DNA of 7,889 bases from Thiobacillus sp. (GTDB lineage Bacteria > Pseudomonadota > Gammaproteobacteria > Burkholderiales > Thiobacillaceae). A program made the position numbers and the translations under genes. The DNA is taken from assembly GCA_020217265.1 (NCBI GenBank), contig JAIWOS010000200.1, forward strand, positions 1-7,889. The letters run 5' to 3'. Below the pieces are notes generated by a model, which saw only the letters and a program-made list of their open reading frames with translations, was not told the origin of the DNA and did not search any database. Numbering within the stretch: the stretch's first letter is position 1; each line of letters opens with the position of its first letter. Shown here piece after piece: positions 1-7,036 of this stretch.

Positions 1-1
1 G

Positions 2-1039
2 CTGATCCGCGCCGCGCGCGCGCCCGTCATCGTCGCCGGCGACGGCTGCATCCGTGCCGGTGCGCGCGACACGGTGGCGGCGCTGGCGCAGGCGTACAAC
101 ATTCCCGTCGCCACCAGCCTCAAGGCCAAGGGCGTGGTCGCCGAAGGCTCGCCGCTCGCGCTTGGCTGCCTGGGCGTCACCTCCGACGGCGCTGCGCGCC
201 GCTATCTCGCCGAGCACGCCGACCTCCTGATCGTGCTGGGCGCGAGTTTCAACGAGCGCACCAGCTATTTGTGGGACAAGGCGCTCACCGCCGGCCGCAA
301 AATCGCGCAGGTCGACCGCGACGCCGCCCAGCTCGGTCGCGTGTTTCAGCCCGACGTGGCGATCTGCGGCGACATCCTCGCCGTCCTGCAGGGCGTGCTG
401 GCCGCGCTGGCCGACCCGCCCATGCCGCCGAAGGCGCTGGCAAGCGTGTCCTCGCCCCGGCCGGTCGGCGACGCCTCCAACGATGCCGCCTTCGCCCTCG
501 TCCGCAGCTTCTTCGAAAGGCTTGCTGCGCGCTTTCCGCGCGACGCGATGGTGTTCGACGACAACATCGTCTTCGCGCAGAGCTACTACCCGGTATCCGA
601 CCGCAACCACTACTTCCCCAACACCGGCATCTCCTCGCTCGGCTACGCCCTGCCCGCCGCCATCGGCGCGCGCTGCTTCGCGCCCGACCACCCCACCTTC
701 GCCATCATGGGCGACGGCGGCTTCCAGATGACCGCGACCGAGATGATGACGGCTGCCAACTACGGCATCCCGCTCAACGTCGTGGTGATCAACAACGGCA
801 CGCTCTCGCTCATCCGCAAGAACCAGTTCCAGCACTACGGCGGACGCTACATCGACTGCGACTTCGCCAACCCGGATTTCGGCCTGCTCGCGCAGGCTTT
901 CGGCGCGCGCCACCACCGCGTCGCCACGCCCGCCGACCTCGATGCACTGTTTGGCGACGTCGACCTTGAACACGGCTTCAACCTCATCGAAATCCTGCTC
1001 GACAAAGAGGCCTTCCCGCGCTACCTCGTCACGCGCTGA
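2..1039 (+). CDS. ThDP-dependent enzyme, acetolactate-synthase-like large subunit (5' partial)
   Basis: The open frame runs in from the left edge, so the N-terminal ThDP-pyrimidine domain with its catalytic Glu is outside the window; 345 residues plus the stop are visible. Visible residues 1 to about 130 look like the central domain of this superfamily (APVIVAGDG near the start, then ADLLIVLGASFNERT, then a VDRD segment). Residues about 160-345 are the ThDP-pyrophosphate domain, with NTGISSLGYALPAAIGA from residue 207 and the Mg/ThDP motif GDG at 237-239 closing with NN at 264-265. Family members make or cleave 2-oxo/2-hydroxy acids (acetolactate synthase, benzoylformate decarboxylase, sulfoacetaldehyde acetyltransferase and others). 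The substrate cannot be assigned from this fragment, and no acetolactate synthase small subunit (ilvH/ilvN) follows. An internal GTG at 74 is not the start, because homologous sequence continues upstream of it. folE follows after 78 bp on the same strand. Confidence 0.88.
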   Translation: MIRAARAPVIVAGDGCIRAGARDTVAALAQAYNIPVATSLKAKGVVAEGSPLALGCLGVTSDGAARRYLAEHADLLIVLGASFNERTSYLWDKALTAGRKIAQVDRDAAQLGRVFQPDVAICGDILAVLQGVLAALADPPMPPKALASVSSPRPVGDASNDAAFALVRSFFERLAARFPRDAMVFDDNIVFAQSYYPVSDRNHYFPNTGISSLGYALPAAIGARCFAPDHPTFAIMGDGGFQMTATEMMTAANYGIPLNVVVINNGTLSLIRKNQFQHYGGRYIDCDFANPDFGLLAQAFGARHHRVATPADLDALFGDVDLEHGFNLIEILLDKEAFPRYLVTR

Positions 1040-1117
1040 GCAGCCCCACACGCCGCCGGGTTGACCTCGGCGGGCCGCTCCGGCACAGTCGGCCCACGCA
1101 TCACAACGGAATTACGC

Positions 1118-1675
1118 ATGGATACCGCACAGCTTTACCAGCAACTCATCGCCAGCGCCGGCGAAAACGTCGAGCGCGACGGCCTGAAGAAAACCCCCGA
1201 ACGTGCCGCCGCCGCGTTCAAGTTTCTTACCCAGGGCTATACCCAGTCGCTGGACGAGATACTCAACGAGGCGGTGTTCGACTCGGACAACGACGAGATG
1301 GTGATCGTGAAAGACATCGAGTTCTACTCGATGTGCGAACACCACATGCTGCCCTTCGTTGGCAAAGCTCACGTCGCCTACCTGCCGCGCGGCAAGGTCA
1401 TCGGGCTGTCGAAGATCGCGCGCATCACCGACATGTTCGCGCGTCGCCTGCAAATCCAGGAACAGCTCACCAAGCAGATCGCCGACGCCATCCAGGTCGC
1501 CACCAACGCCGCCGGCGTCGGCGTTGTCATCGAGGCGCAGCACTTCTGCATGATGATGCGTGGCGTACAAAAACAGAATTCGTGGACGATCACCTCGATG
1601 ATGCTCGGCGCGTTCCGCGAGAACGACCGCACGCGCAAGGAATTTCTCGGCCTGATCGGCAAACCCAACCGCTGA
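1118..1675 (+). CDS. folE: GTP cyclohydrolase I (FolE)
   Basis: Cytosolic enzyme converting GTP to 7,8-dihydroneopterin triphosphate plus formate, the entry step to tetrahydrofolate. The 185-residue product spans the catalytic core with little N-terminal extension; E. coli FolE is 222 residues. The zinc and active-site residues are present: Cys73-Glu-His75-His76 in [10 protein letters not shown], and Cys144 in QHFCMMMRG. The spacing of 71 between the two cysteines equals that of E. coli Cys110 and Cys181. The late [14 protein letters not shown] segment is also typical. The ATG at 1118 is chosen because GGA sits 7 nt upstream and the protein then begins right at the first family helix. The frame stays open to a TTG at 1061, but those 19 codons look like non-coding spacer. 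No other folate gene is nearby, and rluA converges on its 3' end. Confidence 0.96.
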   Translation: MDTAQLYQQLIASAGENVERDGLKKTPERAAAAFKFLTQGYTQSLDEILNEAVFDSDNDEMVIVKDIEFYSMCEHHMLPFVGKAHVAYLPRGKVIGLSKIARITDMFARRLQIQEQLTKQIADAIQVATNAAGVGVVIEAQHFCMMMRGVQKQNSWTITSMMLGAFRENDRTRKEFLGLIGKPNR

Positions 1676-1683
1676 CCAGCGGT
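1668..1683. terminator. Small perfect hairpin at the folE/rluA convergence, possible bidirectional terminator
   Basis: ACCGCT at 1668-1673 is the exact reverse complement of AGCGGT at 1678-1683, with a GACC loop. It spans the folE stop codon and ends 5 bp before the rluA stop on the other strand, where a shared terminator would sit. No T-run follows on either strand, so intrinsic termination would be weak; it may also be chance in GC-rich DNA. Confidence 0.3.
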
Positions 1684-1688
1684 CTCAC

Positions 1689-2417
1689 TCAGAACGGCGG
1701 AGTCGATACGAACGTCTGCCGGATTCCGGTCGCGGGATGCGGCAGTGTCAATGCAGCCGCATGAAGCTGCAGGCGAGGCGACTTCGCCCGCACTGTCGGC
1801 GATGCGTAGAGCGGATCGCCGAGTATCGGATGCCCCAGCGCAGCAAGATGCACCCGCAACTGGTGCGAACGCCCCGTGACCGGTTCCAGTTCCACCCGTG
1901 TGGTGTCGGCCGCCTCGTCATACGCCAGCACCCGCCAGCGGGTGACGCTCGGCTTGCCCACCACGGAATCCACTTTCTGTAACGGGCGGTTCGGCCAGTC
2001 GCAGATCAAGGGCAGATCGATTACGTCCCAATCGCTGCCAGAAGGCACAAGACGCCCGGCCACCACCGCCACGTAACGTTTTTCCACCCCCCGTTCAGCG
2101 AAAGCGCGCGACAACGTGCGATGCGCCTCGGCACCGCGCGCCATCACGATCAAACCCGAAGTGTCCATGTCGAGCCGATGGACGATCAACGCATCCGGGT
2201 ATAGAGCCTGAACCCGCGCGGCCAGGCAATCGGCCTTGTCCGGACCACGCCCGGGGACCGAGAGCAGACCAGCGGGTTTGTCCAGGATCAGGAGCGAGTT
2301 GTCGCCGTAAATAAGCCCTGGCGCGTTCAAAATTCTGGGCGACCTGAGCGTGCGGGATAGGCCGGGTGACGCATCATCATGTACGGCCCAGCTTGTATAG
2401 GCGCCTTGCATTTTCAT
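1689..2417 (-). CDS. rluA: RluA-family dual-specificity pseudouridine synthase
   Basis: Isomerises uridine to pseudouridine in RNA. E. coli RluA acts on 23S rRNA U746 and tRNA U32, and this protein resembles RluA more than RluB/C/D/E: it has KPAGLLSVPGR at about residue 47, the catalytic HRLDMDTSGL with Asp83, the segment DLPLICDWPNRP, then VTGRSHQLRVHLAALGHPILGD and a C-terminal LQLHA. No S4 domain is visible, as expected for RluA. The 242 residues exceed E. coli RluA (219), and the excess is N-terminal. The ATG at 2417 overlaps the upstream amidohydrolase gene by 41 bp and has only a weak ribosome site. A TTG at residue 30, about five residues before the conserved LIYGDN segment, is an alternative start that would remove the overlap. 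It is the last gene of the leftward cluster, probably translationally coupled, and converges on folE. Confidence 0.93.
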   Translation of the reverse strand: MKMQGAYTSWAVHDDASPGLSRTLRSPRILNAPGLIYGDNSLLILDKPAGLLSVPGRGPDKADCLAARVQALYPDALIVHRLDMDTSGLIVMARGAEAHRTLSRAFAERGVEKRYVAVVAGRLVPSGSDWDVIDLPLICDWPNRPLQKVDSVVGKPSVTRWRVLAYDEAADTTRVELEPVTGRSHQLRVHLAALGHPILGDPLYASPTVRAKSPRLQLHAAALTLPHPATGIRQTFVSTPPF

Positions 2418-3438
2418 GTCCGATCTTGCTGGCCAGATCCTCGGGCAACTGCCTCAACAGTTGCATCGGCATTTCCACCAAACCCGCCGCGGGTGTCAAG
2501 GCCGGCCCCCAATCGTTGCCACCATCGTAAAACGCATCGGTGCCCACCATGAAGCGATCTGGGAAATCCTTGAAGAGGTCGACCCAGGCCTCCTTGATAC
2601 GGCCATCGCCGTCGACAGGCCGGGACTTGGGCACCCCCACCCGAGCCGTGAGCTTGAGGCTCATATATAAGTTTGGATGTCGCTTCAACAGTCGGCGCAT
2701 CGTAGGAATATCCCGGGTGCCAGTCACGTCCCAACCGGCGTGCACCCAGATGATTTTCGCACCACGATTGTGTGAAAGCAGCCGCTCGAAAGCCGCAAGG
2801 TTGGCCCTGAGTTTGTCGGGATTGGGCGGTTTCCTGAGTCCCGGCCGGTCGGGCAGTGGCATGTCCTCAGGGATGAGTTCCATGTGAAGATCGATGGGAA
2901 CATCGTGGCTGGCGGCAATGTCCGCCAGAAGCAGAAACAGTTCATGATCGGGGGGCGCGCTTTGATACGAGTGAAACGCGCCGAATTTGCCCAAGCCGAA
3001 ATGCTCGGCAGCCATCTCGCCGAAACCCACCGCCCCATCTCGCAGGATCATCTCGGCGTTGTCCGTAAACAGCTTGCGATCCTCATCCGAAACCTGGCCA
3101 GTCTCAGCCGATTTGAGAATCAGGCTATTGAGCAGCGCGCCGCCGCCTAGAAAGGCAAAGCGGTCATGATAGGGACGAAGTGCGGCCAGGAACTCAGCGT
3201 AGTCATAACGGTTCCAGTTGTCGTGTCGCTGCGGCGTTGGCATGATCAATGTGGTCTGGATACCCTGCTGATCCATGATCTCGATCGCCTTGCGTGCCGA
3301 CGCAGTAAAGTCTTTGAAATAGTCGGCCCGCACCGATCCCGGACCGCCGGCTACGAGATGGGCATGCGTGTCGATAACGCCAACTGCCCGCGCTAGCGTG
3401 GACACCATCATTAGAAACACTATCTGCACTGCATGCAT
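2377..3438 (-). CDS. Amidohydrolase-2 family metal-dependent hydrolase, probably exported
   Basis: A 353-residue TIM-barrel hydrolase of the amidohydrolase-related (Amidohydro_2) type. Expected metal and active-site residues are visible in order: His25-x-His27 (IDTHAH), Glu141 (GFGEM), His185 (DLHMEL), His233 (IWVHAGW) and Asp301 (VGTDAF). The first 18 residues form a hydrophobic stretch ending ARA before VGVIDTHAH, a likely Sec signal peptide with cleavage near Ala18, so a periplasmic location is inferred. The ATG at 3438 is chosen because AGGGGG lies 6 nt upstream. A GTG at 3456 would add residues MLRGRR, giving a more classical basic n-region but a poor ribosome site. Substrate unknown; relatives include decarboxylases, lactonases and uncharacterised proteins. 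Its sequence is visibly less GC-rich than the flanking aminopeptidase and pdh genes. It starts 11 bp after the aminopeptidase stop and overlaps rluA downstream. Confidence 0.85.
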   Translation of the reverse strand: MHAVQIVFLMMVSTLARAVGVIDTHAHLVAGGPGSVRADYFKDFTASARKAIEIMDQQGIQTTLIMPTPQRHDNWNRYDYAEFLAALRPYHDRFAFLGGGALLNSLILKSAETGQVSDEDRKLFTDNAEMILRDGAVGFGEMAAEHFGLGKFGAFHSYQSAPPDHELFLLLADIAASHDVPIDLHMELIPEDMPLPDRPGLRKPPNPDKLRANLAAFERLLSHNRGAKIIWVHAGWDVTGTRDIPTMRRLLKRHPNLYMSLKLTARVGVPKSRPVDGDGRIKEAWVDLFKDFPDRFMVGTDAFYDGGNDWGPALTPAAGLVEMPMQLLRQLPEDLASKIGHENARRLYKLGRT

Positions 3439-3444
3439 GCGCCG

Positions 3445-3450
3445 CCCCCT
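3445..3450 (-). promoter_or_regulatory. Ribosome binding site deciding the amidohydrolase start
   Basis: On the minus strand AGGGGG lies 6 nt before the ATG at 3438 and abuts the TAA of the upstream aminopeptidase gene (3450-3452). This supports ATG 3438 over the in-frame GTG at 3456, and suggests coupled translation of the two genes. Confidence 0.7.
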
Positions 3451-4907
3451 TAACACATGGCTTCAAGTGCAGCAACCCCCCAAGCCACACCGAAACCGTT
3501 GGTATCGCTCGCCACCGCACCCAGCCCGCCCTTGCAGATGTGCGCGGCGAGGTCGACGTGGATCCACGGCGTGTCGCCGACGAAACGCGAGAGGAAGCGC
3601 GTGGCGAGGATATGGTCGGCTTCGCCGTCGAGGGTGCACTGCTTGATGTCGGCGACGTCGGAGTCGAGCGCGCTGTCGTAGTCTTCCGGCGCCGGGAACG
3701 CGACCACGCGCTCGCCCGAGGCCGCCCCGGCGCGGCTCGCCTGGTGCGCGAGTTTCGAATCGGTGGCGAAAATGCCCGACATGCGCACGCCGACGGCGAC
3801 GTGCATGGAACCCGTGAGCGTGGCGAAGTCGATGATCCTGGCAGGCTTGTCGCGCGCGGCGAGTGCGAGCGCGTCGGCCAGCGCCATGCGGCCCTCGGCG
3901 TCGGTGTGGACGATCTCGATCGTGGTGCCGTTCAAGGCCTTCACCACCTCGCTCGGGCGATAGGCGTCCGGGCCGATGTGGTTTTCGGCGATGGCGAGCC
4001 AGGCGTCGACATTTACAGGCCACTTCATGCGGCTGACGGCGGCGAGGATGCCCAGCACAACGGCCGAGCCGTTCATGTCCTCGTTCATGCGCTGCATGTA
4101 GCGCGCAGGCTTGAGGTTGTGGCCGCCGGTGTCGAAGCAGATGCCCTTGCCCACCAGCGACAACGGACGCGTTTTCGACTTGGCGCCCGCGCCGCGATAC
4201 GACAGCTTGACGATGGCGGCGTCTTTAGCCGGCGAGCCCTGGGCGACTGCGCAGAACGCGCCCGCGCCCATTTTTTTCAGTTTGGCGTAGGGCAGCTCTT
4301 CCAGCGTCCAGCCGTAATCCTTGGCCAGGGCCTTGATGCGCTTGCGGTAGGCGGCAGGCGTCAACGCGTTCGGCGGCAGCGCGGTGAGGCTGCGGCACAG
4401 CACGTTGCCTTCGGCGACGGCGCGCACCCGGGCAAGGCCATCCATGGACTGATGGCCATACACGACGATGCGTTTCACCGCGGGGTCGACCTTGGCCTTG
4501 TGCGTCGGTAGCGGCGCGGCGTTCACCAGCGCCACATACGCCGCCGCCTCGGCGGCGCGCGCCTTGAAGGCAGCGTCGCCGAACACGGCAAGCACGAGCG
4601 ATTTCGGATGCTCGGCCAGCAACAAGGCCAGCGCACGGCGCAGCTGTTCGTGCAGCGCAAAGGTGTCGGCGTCCGGCTTCAGCATGGCGTACACCGCGAG
4701 CGTGCCGCCGGGCAGTTGCACGGCCACCGGCGTCTTCACGAGATCGTCCGGCTTGAGGTCGCGGCGCTTGAGCGCCGCCCCGAGTTCATCACCGCCGGGC
4801 AGCTCCGGCAGGCGTTTCGATTCCGGCAGCAAAAACAGGGCGTGGCCTGCGCCAGCCACTGCATTTACGGTGATTTCCTGTTTTCTTTCAGCGAGTTCGG
4901 GCTGCAT
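3450..4907 (-). CDS. M17 leucyl aminopeptidase family protein
   Basis: A 485-residue two-metal exopeptidase that would release N-terminal amino acids from peptides in the cytosol. The catalytic half matches the family. With the ATG at 4907 as residue 1, the metal ligands are Lys254, Asp259, Asp277, Asp336 and Glu338, with catalytic Lys266 and Arg340. All spacings equal those of E. coli PepA (Lys270, Asp275, Lys282, Asp293, Asp352, Glu354, Arg356). The surrounding residues differ from classical PepA: GKGICFDTGGHNLKP, MNEDMNG and HTDAEGRM replace the usual FDSGGISLKP-, YDM- and NTDAEGR-type sequences. The N-terminal domain (about 1-150) also does not resemble PepA, so no symbol is given. AAGGA 6 nt upstream supports ATG 4907 over a TTG at 4922. 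It is first in the leftward cluster and divergent from pdhA. Confidence 0.92.
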   Translation of the reverse strand: MQPELAERKQEITVNAVAGAGHALFLLPESKRLPELPGGDELGAALKRRDLKPDDLVKTPVAVQLPGGTLAVYAMLKPDADTFALHEQLRRALALLLAEHPKSLVLAVFGDAAFKARAAEAAAYVALVNAAPLPTHKAKVDPAVKRIVVYGHQSMDGLARVRAVAEGNVLCRSLTALPPNALTPAAYRKRIKALAKDYGWTLEELPYAKLKKMGAGAFCAVAQGSPAKDAAIVKLSYRGAGAKSKTRPLSLVGKGICFDTGGHNLKPARYMQRMNEDMNGSAVVLGILAAVSRMKWPVNVDAWLAIAENHIGPDAYRPSEVVKALNGTTIEIVHTDAEGRMALADALALAARDKPARIIDFATLTGSMHVAVGVRMSGIFATDSKLAHQASRAGAASGERVVAFPAPEDYDSALDSDVADIKQCTLDGEADHILATRFLSRFVGDTPWIHVDLAAHICKGGLGAVASDTNGFGVAWGVAALEAMC

Positions 4908-4913
4908 GTCGAA

Positions 4914-4918
4914 TCCTT
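4914..4918 (-). promoter_or_regulatory. Ribosome binding site deciding the aminopeptidase start
   Basis: AAGGA on the minus strand, 6 nt before the ATG at 4907. The in-frame TTG at 4922 would place this Shine-Dalgarno sequence inside the coding region, so the ATG is preferred. Confidence 0.7.
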
Positions 4919-4934
4919 GCAAAGGGCGTTTTTC

Positions 4935-4963
4935 TTGATGGCCGGGGGGGTTTCCCGGATAAT
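4935..4963 (+). promoter_or_regulatory. Candidate sigma70-type promoter for the pdh operon
   Basis: TTGATG (4935-4940) and GATAAT (4958-4963) are separated by exactly 17 bp, giving four of six and five of six matches to the -35 and -10 consensus. Transcription would begin near 4970 and leave a leader of about 50 nt before the pdhA ATG, which has AAGGG at 5011-5015. The spacer contains a run of seven G. On the other strand GATTAT (4963-4958) could be a -10 for the aminopeptidase cluster, but no good -35 accompanies it. Confidence 0.5.
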
Positions 4964-4967
4964 CCGG
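4955..4967. promoter_or_regulatory. 13-bp palindrome over the pdhA -10, possible operator
   Basis: CCGGATAATCCGG is a perfect inverted repeat (CCGGAT / ATCCGG) around a central A, covering the candidate pdhA -10. Further TCCGG (4981-4985) and CGGATTTTCCG (4989-4999) motifs follow in the leader. A repressor bound here could block both directions. No known regulator is recognised from the motif, and its position in a GC-rich leader allows chance. Confidence 0.35.
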
Positions 4968-5022
4968 CGTTTGCCGATTTGTCCGGCACGGATTTTCCGC
5001 CCCACTTCACAAGGGTAACTGA

Positions 5023-6024
5023 ATGAAACTTGAAGACAAGAAACGCGTGCTGCGCGAAATGGTGCTGCACCGTCGCTTCGAAGAACGCTGCTACCAGGCC
5101 TATATCGAACGCAAGATCGGCGGCTTCCTCCACCTCTATCCCGGCCAGGAAGCCTGCTGCAACGGCGTGATGGAAGCGGCGCGCCCCGGTCACGATTACG
5201 TCATCACCGGCTATCGCGACCACGTGCACGCGATCAAGTGCGGCGCCGACCCGAAAGAGGTGATGGCCGAGCTGTACGGCAAGGAAACCGGCTCTTCCAA
5301 AGGCCGTGGCGGTTCGATGCACATCTTCGACGTGAGCAAGCGCTTCATGGGCGGTTACGCGCTGGTGGGCGGCCCCTTCCCGCTCGCCGCCGGCATGGCC
5401 AAGGCGATCCAGCTGAAGGGCGGCGACGAGATCGCCATCTGCTTCCTCGGCGACGCCGCCAACAACCAGGGCGTGTTCCACGAAACGCTGAACATGGCCG
5501 CGCTGTGGAAGCTGCCGGTGCTGTTCGTGTGCGAAAACAACCTCTACGGCATCGGCACCGCGATCGAGCGGTCCACCGCCATCGTCCACCAGCACAAGCG
5601 GGTCTGCGCCTACGGCATCGAAGCCGCCGAGTGCGACGGTCAGGACGTCGAGAAGGTGTACGCGGCGGCGCGTGTCGCGGTCGACCACGTGCGCCACGGC
5701 AAGGGCCCCTACTTCCTCGAACTCATGACCTACCGCTATCGCGGCCATTCCATGTCCGACTCGCGCGGCTACCGTTCGCGCGAGGAAGAAGAAATGTGGA
5801 AGCAGCGCGATCCCATCTTCATCCTGCGCGACCGCCTCATCGCCGAGGGCGCGCTGACGATGGCCGAGTTCGAGGCGATCGAGAAGGAAACCGACGCCTA
5901 CATCGAGAACGAAGTGATCAAGTTCGCCGAGGAATCGCCCGAACCGCGTGTAGAGGACCTCGAAAAATACGTCTTCGCCGACCGTGAAACCCAGCGCCCG
6001 TGGCTCACGGGCAAAGCCGCTTAA
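5023..6024 (+). CDS. pdhA: Pyruvate dehydrogenase E1 component, alpha subunit
   Basis: Alpha chain of the alpha2beta2 ThDP-dependent 2-oxo acid dehydrogenase E1, which decarboxylates pyruvate and reductively acylates E2. The 333-residue protein has the expected order: HLYPGQEA at 37-44, ITGYRDH at 61-67, the ThDP/Mg motif starting GDAANNQG at 143-150 and ending ENN at 171-173, and the loop RYRGHSMSD at 238-246, equivalent to the phosphorylation-loop region of mitochondrial E1 alpha. The usual third Gly of GDG is Ala145 here, with Asn147 where many homologues have Ala, Ser, Thr or Val. Residues 153-163 and GHSMSD favour pyruvate over branched-chain substrates; an acetoin dehydrogenase E1 is the main alternative. 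The ATG has AAGGG 7 nt upstream. pdhB starts 18 bp after its stop. Confidence 0.93.
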   Translation: MKLEDKKRVLREMVLHRRFEERCYQAYIERKIGGFLHLYPGQEACCNGVMEAARPGHDYVITGYRDHVHAIKCGADPKEVMAELYGKETGSSKGRGGSMHIFDVSKRFMGGYALVGGPFPLAAGMAKAIQLKGGDEIAICFLGDAANNQGVFHETLNMAALWKLPVLFVCENNLYGIGTAIERSTAIVHQHKRVCAYGIEAAECDGQDVEKVYAAARVAVDHVRHGKGPYFLELMTYRYRGHSMSDSRGYRSREEEEMWKQRDPIFILRDRLIAEGALTMAEFEAIEKETDAYIENEVIKFAEESPEPRVEDLEKYVFADRETQRPWLTGKAA

Positions 6025-6042
6025 GCATTCAGGATCAATAAC

Positions 6043-7026
6043 ATGGCAAACATCATGTACTGGGAGGCGATCCAGCGCGCCCACGACGAGGAAATGGCGC
6101 GCGATCCGCTCGTCATCTGCATGGGCGAGGACATCGGCGTCGCCGGCGGCACCTACAAGGCCACCAAGGGACTGTACGAAAAATACGGCCCGCTGCGCGT
6201 CATCGACACCCCGATTTCCGAAGGCGGTTTCACCGGGCTCGGCATCGGCGCCTCGTTCCTAGGCGTGCGTCCCATCATCGAGATCATGTCGGTCAACTTC
6301 GCCTGGCTGGCGATGGACCAGATGTTCAACTCCGCTGCCAAGGTGCGCTACATGTCGGGCGGCCAGCTCACCGCGCCGTGCGTGTTCCGCTCCGCCGGGG
6401 GTGCTGCGCACCAGCTCGGCGCGCAGCACTCGGCACGCATGGAGAAGGTGTTCATGGGCATCGCCGGCCTGCGCGTGGTCACCCCGTCGAATCCGAAACA
6501 GGCCTATGGTTTGCTGAAATCCGCGATCCGCTGCGACGACCCGGTGTTCATCAACGAACACGAACTCATGTACAACATGAAGGGCGAAGTGCCGGACGGC
6601 GAATACTTCCATCCGCTCGAAGGCTCGGAAATCGCCCGCAGCGGCACCGACGTCACGCTGTTCGGCTACAACATCTCGGTGCACTGGTGTCTCAAGGCCG
6701 CCGAAATCCTCGACAAGCAGTACGGCATTTCCGCCGAGGTCGTCGACCTGTACTGCCTGTCGCCGCTCGACCGCGCGGGCATCAAGGCCTCGGTGAGCAA
6801 GACCCATCGCGCCGTGATCGCCGAAGAAGACGAAGCTCCCGTGGGGGTTGGCTCCGAGGTGATCGCCATCATCAACGAGGAATGCTTCTTCGAGCTGGAT
6901 GCCGCCCCGGTGCGCGTGCACTCCGCGATGGTGCCGCAGCCCTACAACCACACGCTGGAAAAGGCGGCGATTCCGGATCATGAGGATGTGGTGAAGGCTG
7001 TTCTGAAACTGTTCGGAAAAGCGTAA
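6043..7026 (+). CDS. pdhB: Pyruvate dehydrogenase E1 component, beta subunit
   Basis: Beta chain of the heterotetrameric E1; it supplies the pyrimidine half of the ThDP site and the contact with E2. The 327 residues show MGEDIG at 27-32, DTPISE at 55-60 with the conserved Glu60 that activates ThDP (Glu59 in human E1 beta), KVRYMSGGQ at 100-108, and AQHS at 127-130 with His129 equivalent to human His128. KSAIRCDDPVFINEHELMY resembles the PDH pattern ending ENELLY more than the acetoin dehydrogenase pattern. The C-terminal transketolase-like domain is complete, ending with a PYNHTLEKAAIP segment. The start has AGGA 8 nt upstream. It lies 18 bp after pdhA, so the two chains are almost certainly co-transcribed. 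The gap to the E2 gene is larger and holds an inverted repeat. Confidence 0.95.
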   Translation: MANIMYWEAIQRAHDEEMARDPLVICMGEDIGVAGGTYKATKGLYEKYGPLRVIDTPISEGGFTGLGIGASFLGVRPIIEIMSVNFAWLAMDQMFNSAAKVRYMSGGQLTAPCVFRSAGGAAHQLGAQHSARMEKVFMGIAGLRVVTPSNPKQAYGLLKSAIRCDDPVFINEHELMYNMKGEVPDGEYFHPLEGSEIARSGTDVTLFGYNISVHWCLKAAEILDKQYGISAEVVDLYCLSPLDRAGIKASVSKTHRAVIAEEDEAPVGVGSEVIAIINEECFFELDAAPVRVHSAMVPQPYNHTLEKAAIPDHEDVVKAVLKLFGKA

Positions 7027-7036
7027 ACCCTTTTTT

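Noticed and set aside
271..969. 232-codon plus-strand frame overlapping the ThDP enzyme gene
   Set aside because: Arg/Ala-rich out-of-frame translation of GC-rich DNA; the other plus frame carries the ThDP-binding motif.
1053..1073. CCGCCG / CGGCGG inverted repeat between the ThDP enzyme gene and folE, as a terminator
   Set aside because: Only a 6-bp GC stem with a 9-nt loop and no T-tract; easily chance in this composition.
1061..1117. N-terminal extension of FolE from a TTG, and a possible TTGACC -35 element at 1061-1066
   Set aside because: The extra residues do not resemble FolE and the ATG at 1118 has a suitable ribosome site. At 17 bp from TTGACC the -10 position reads CACAGT, only three of six matches, so no promoter is called.
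3540..4511. 323-codon open frame on the plus strand opposite the aminopeptidase gene
   Set aside because: Antisense shadow: the opposite strand encodes the complete M17 catalytic motifs, while this frame gives a low-complexity Arg/Gly/Val/Asp product.
4888..6084. 398-codon open frame on the minus strand opposite pdhA
   Set aside because: It lies antisense to a clearly recognisable PdhA, its translation is rich in Val/His/Asp/Ala as expected from the complement of GC-rich codons, and it matches no family.
6259..6981. 240-codon open frame on the minus strand opposite pdhB
   Set aside because: Antisense shadow of a full-length PdhB with compositionally biased translation and no recognisable domain.
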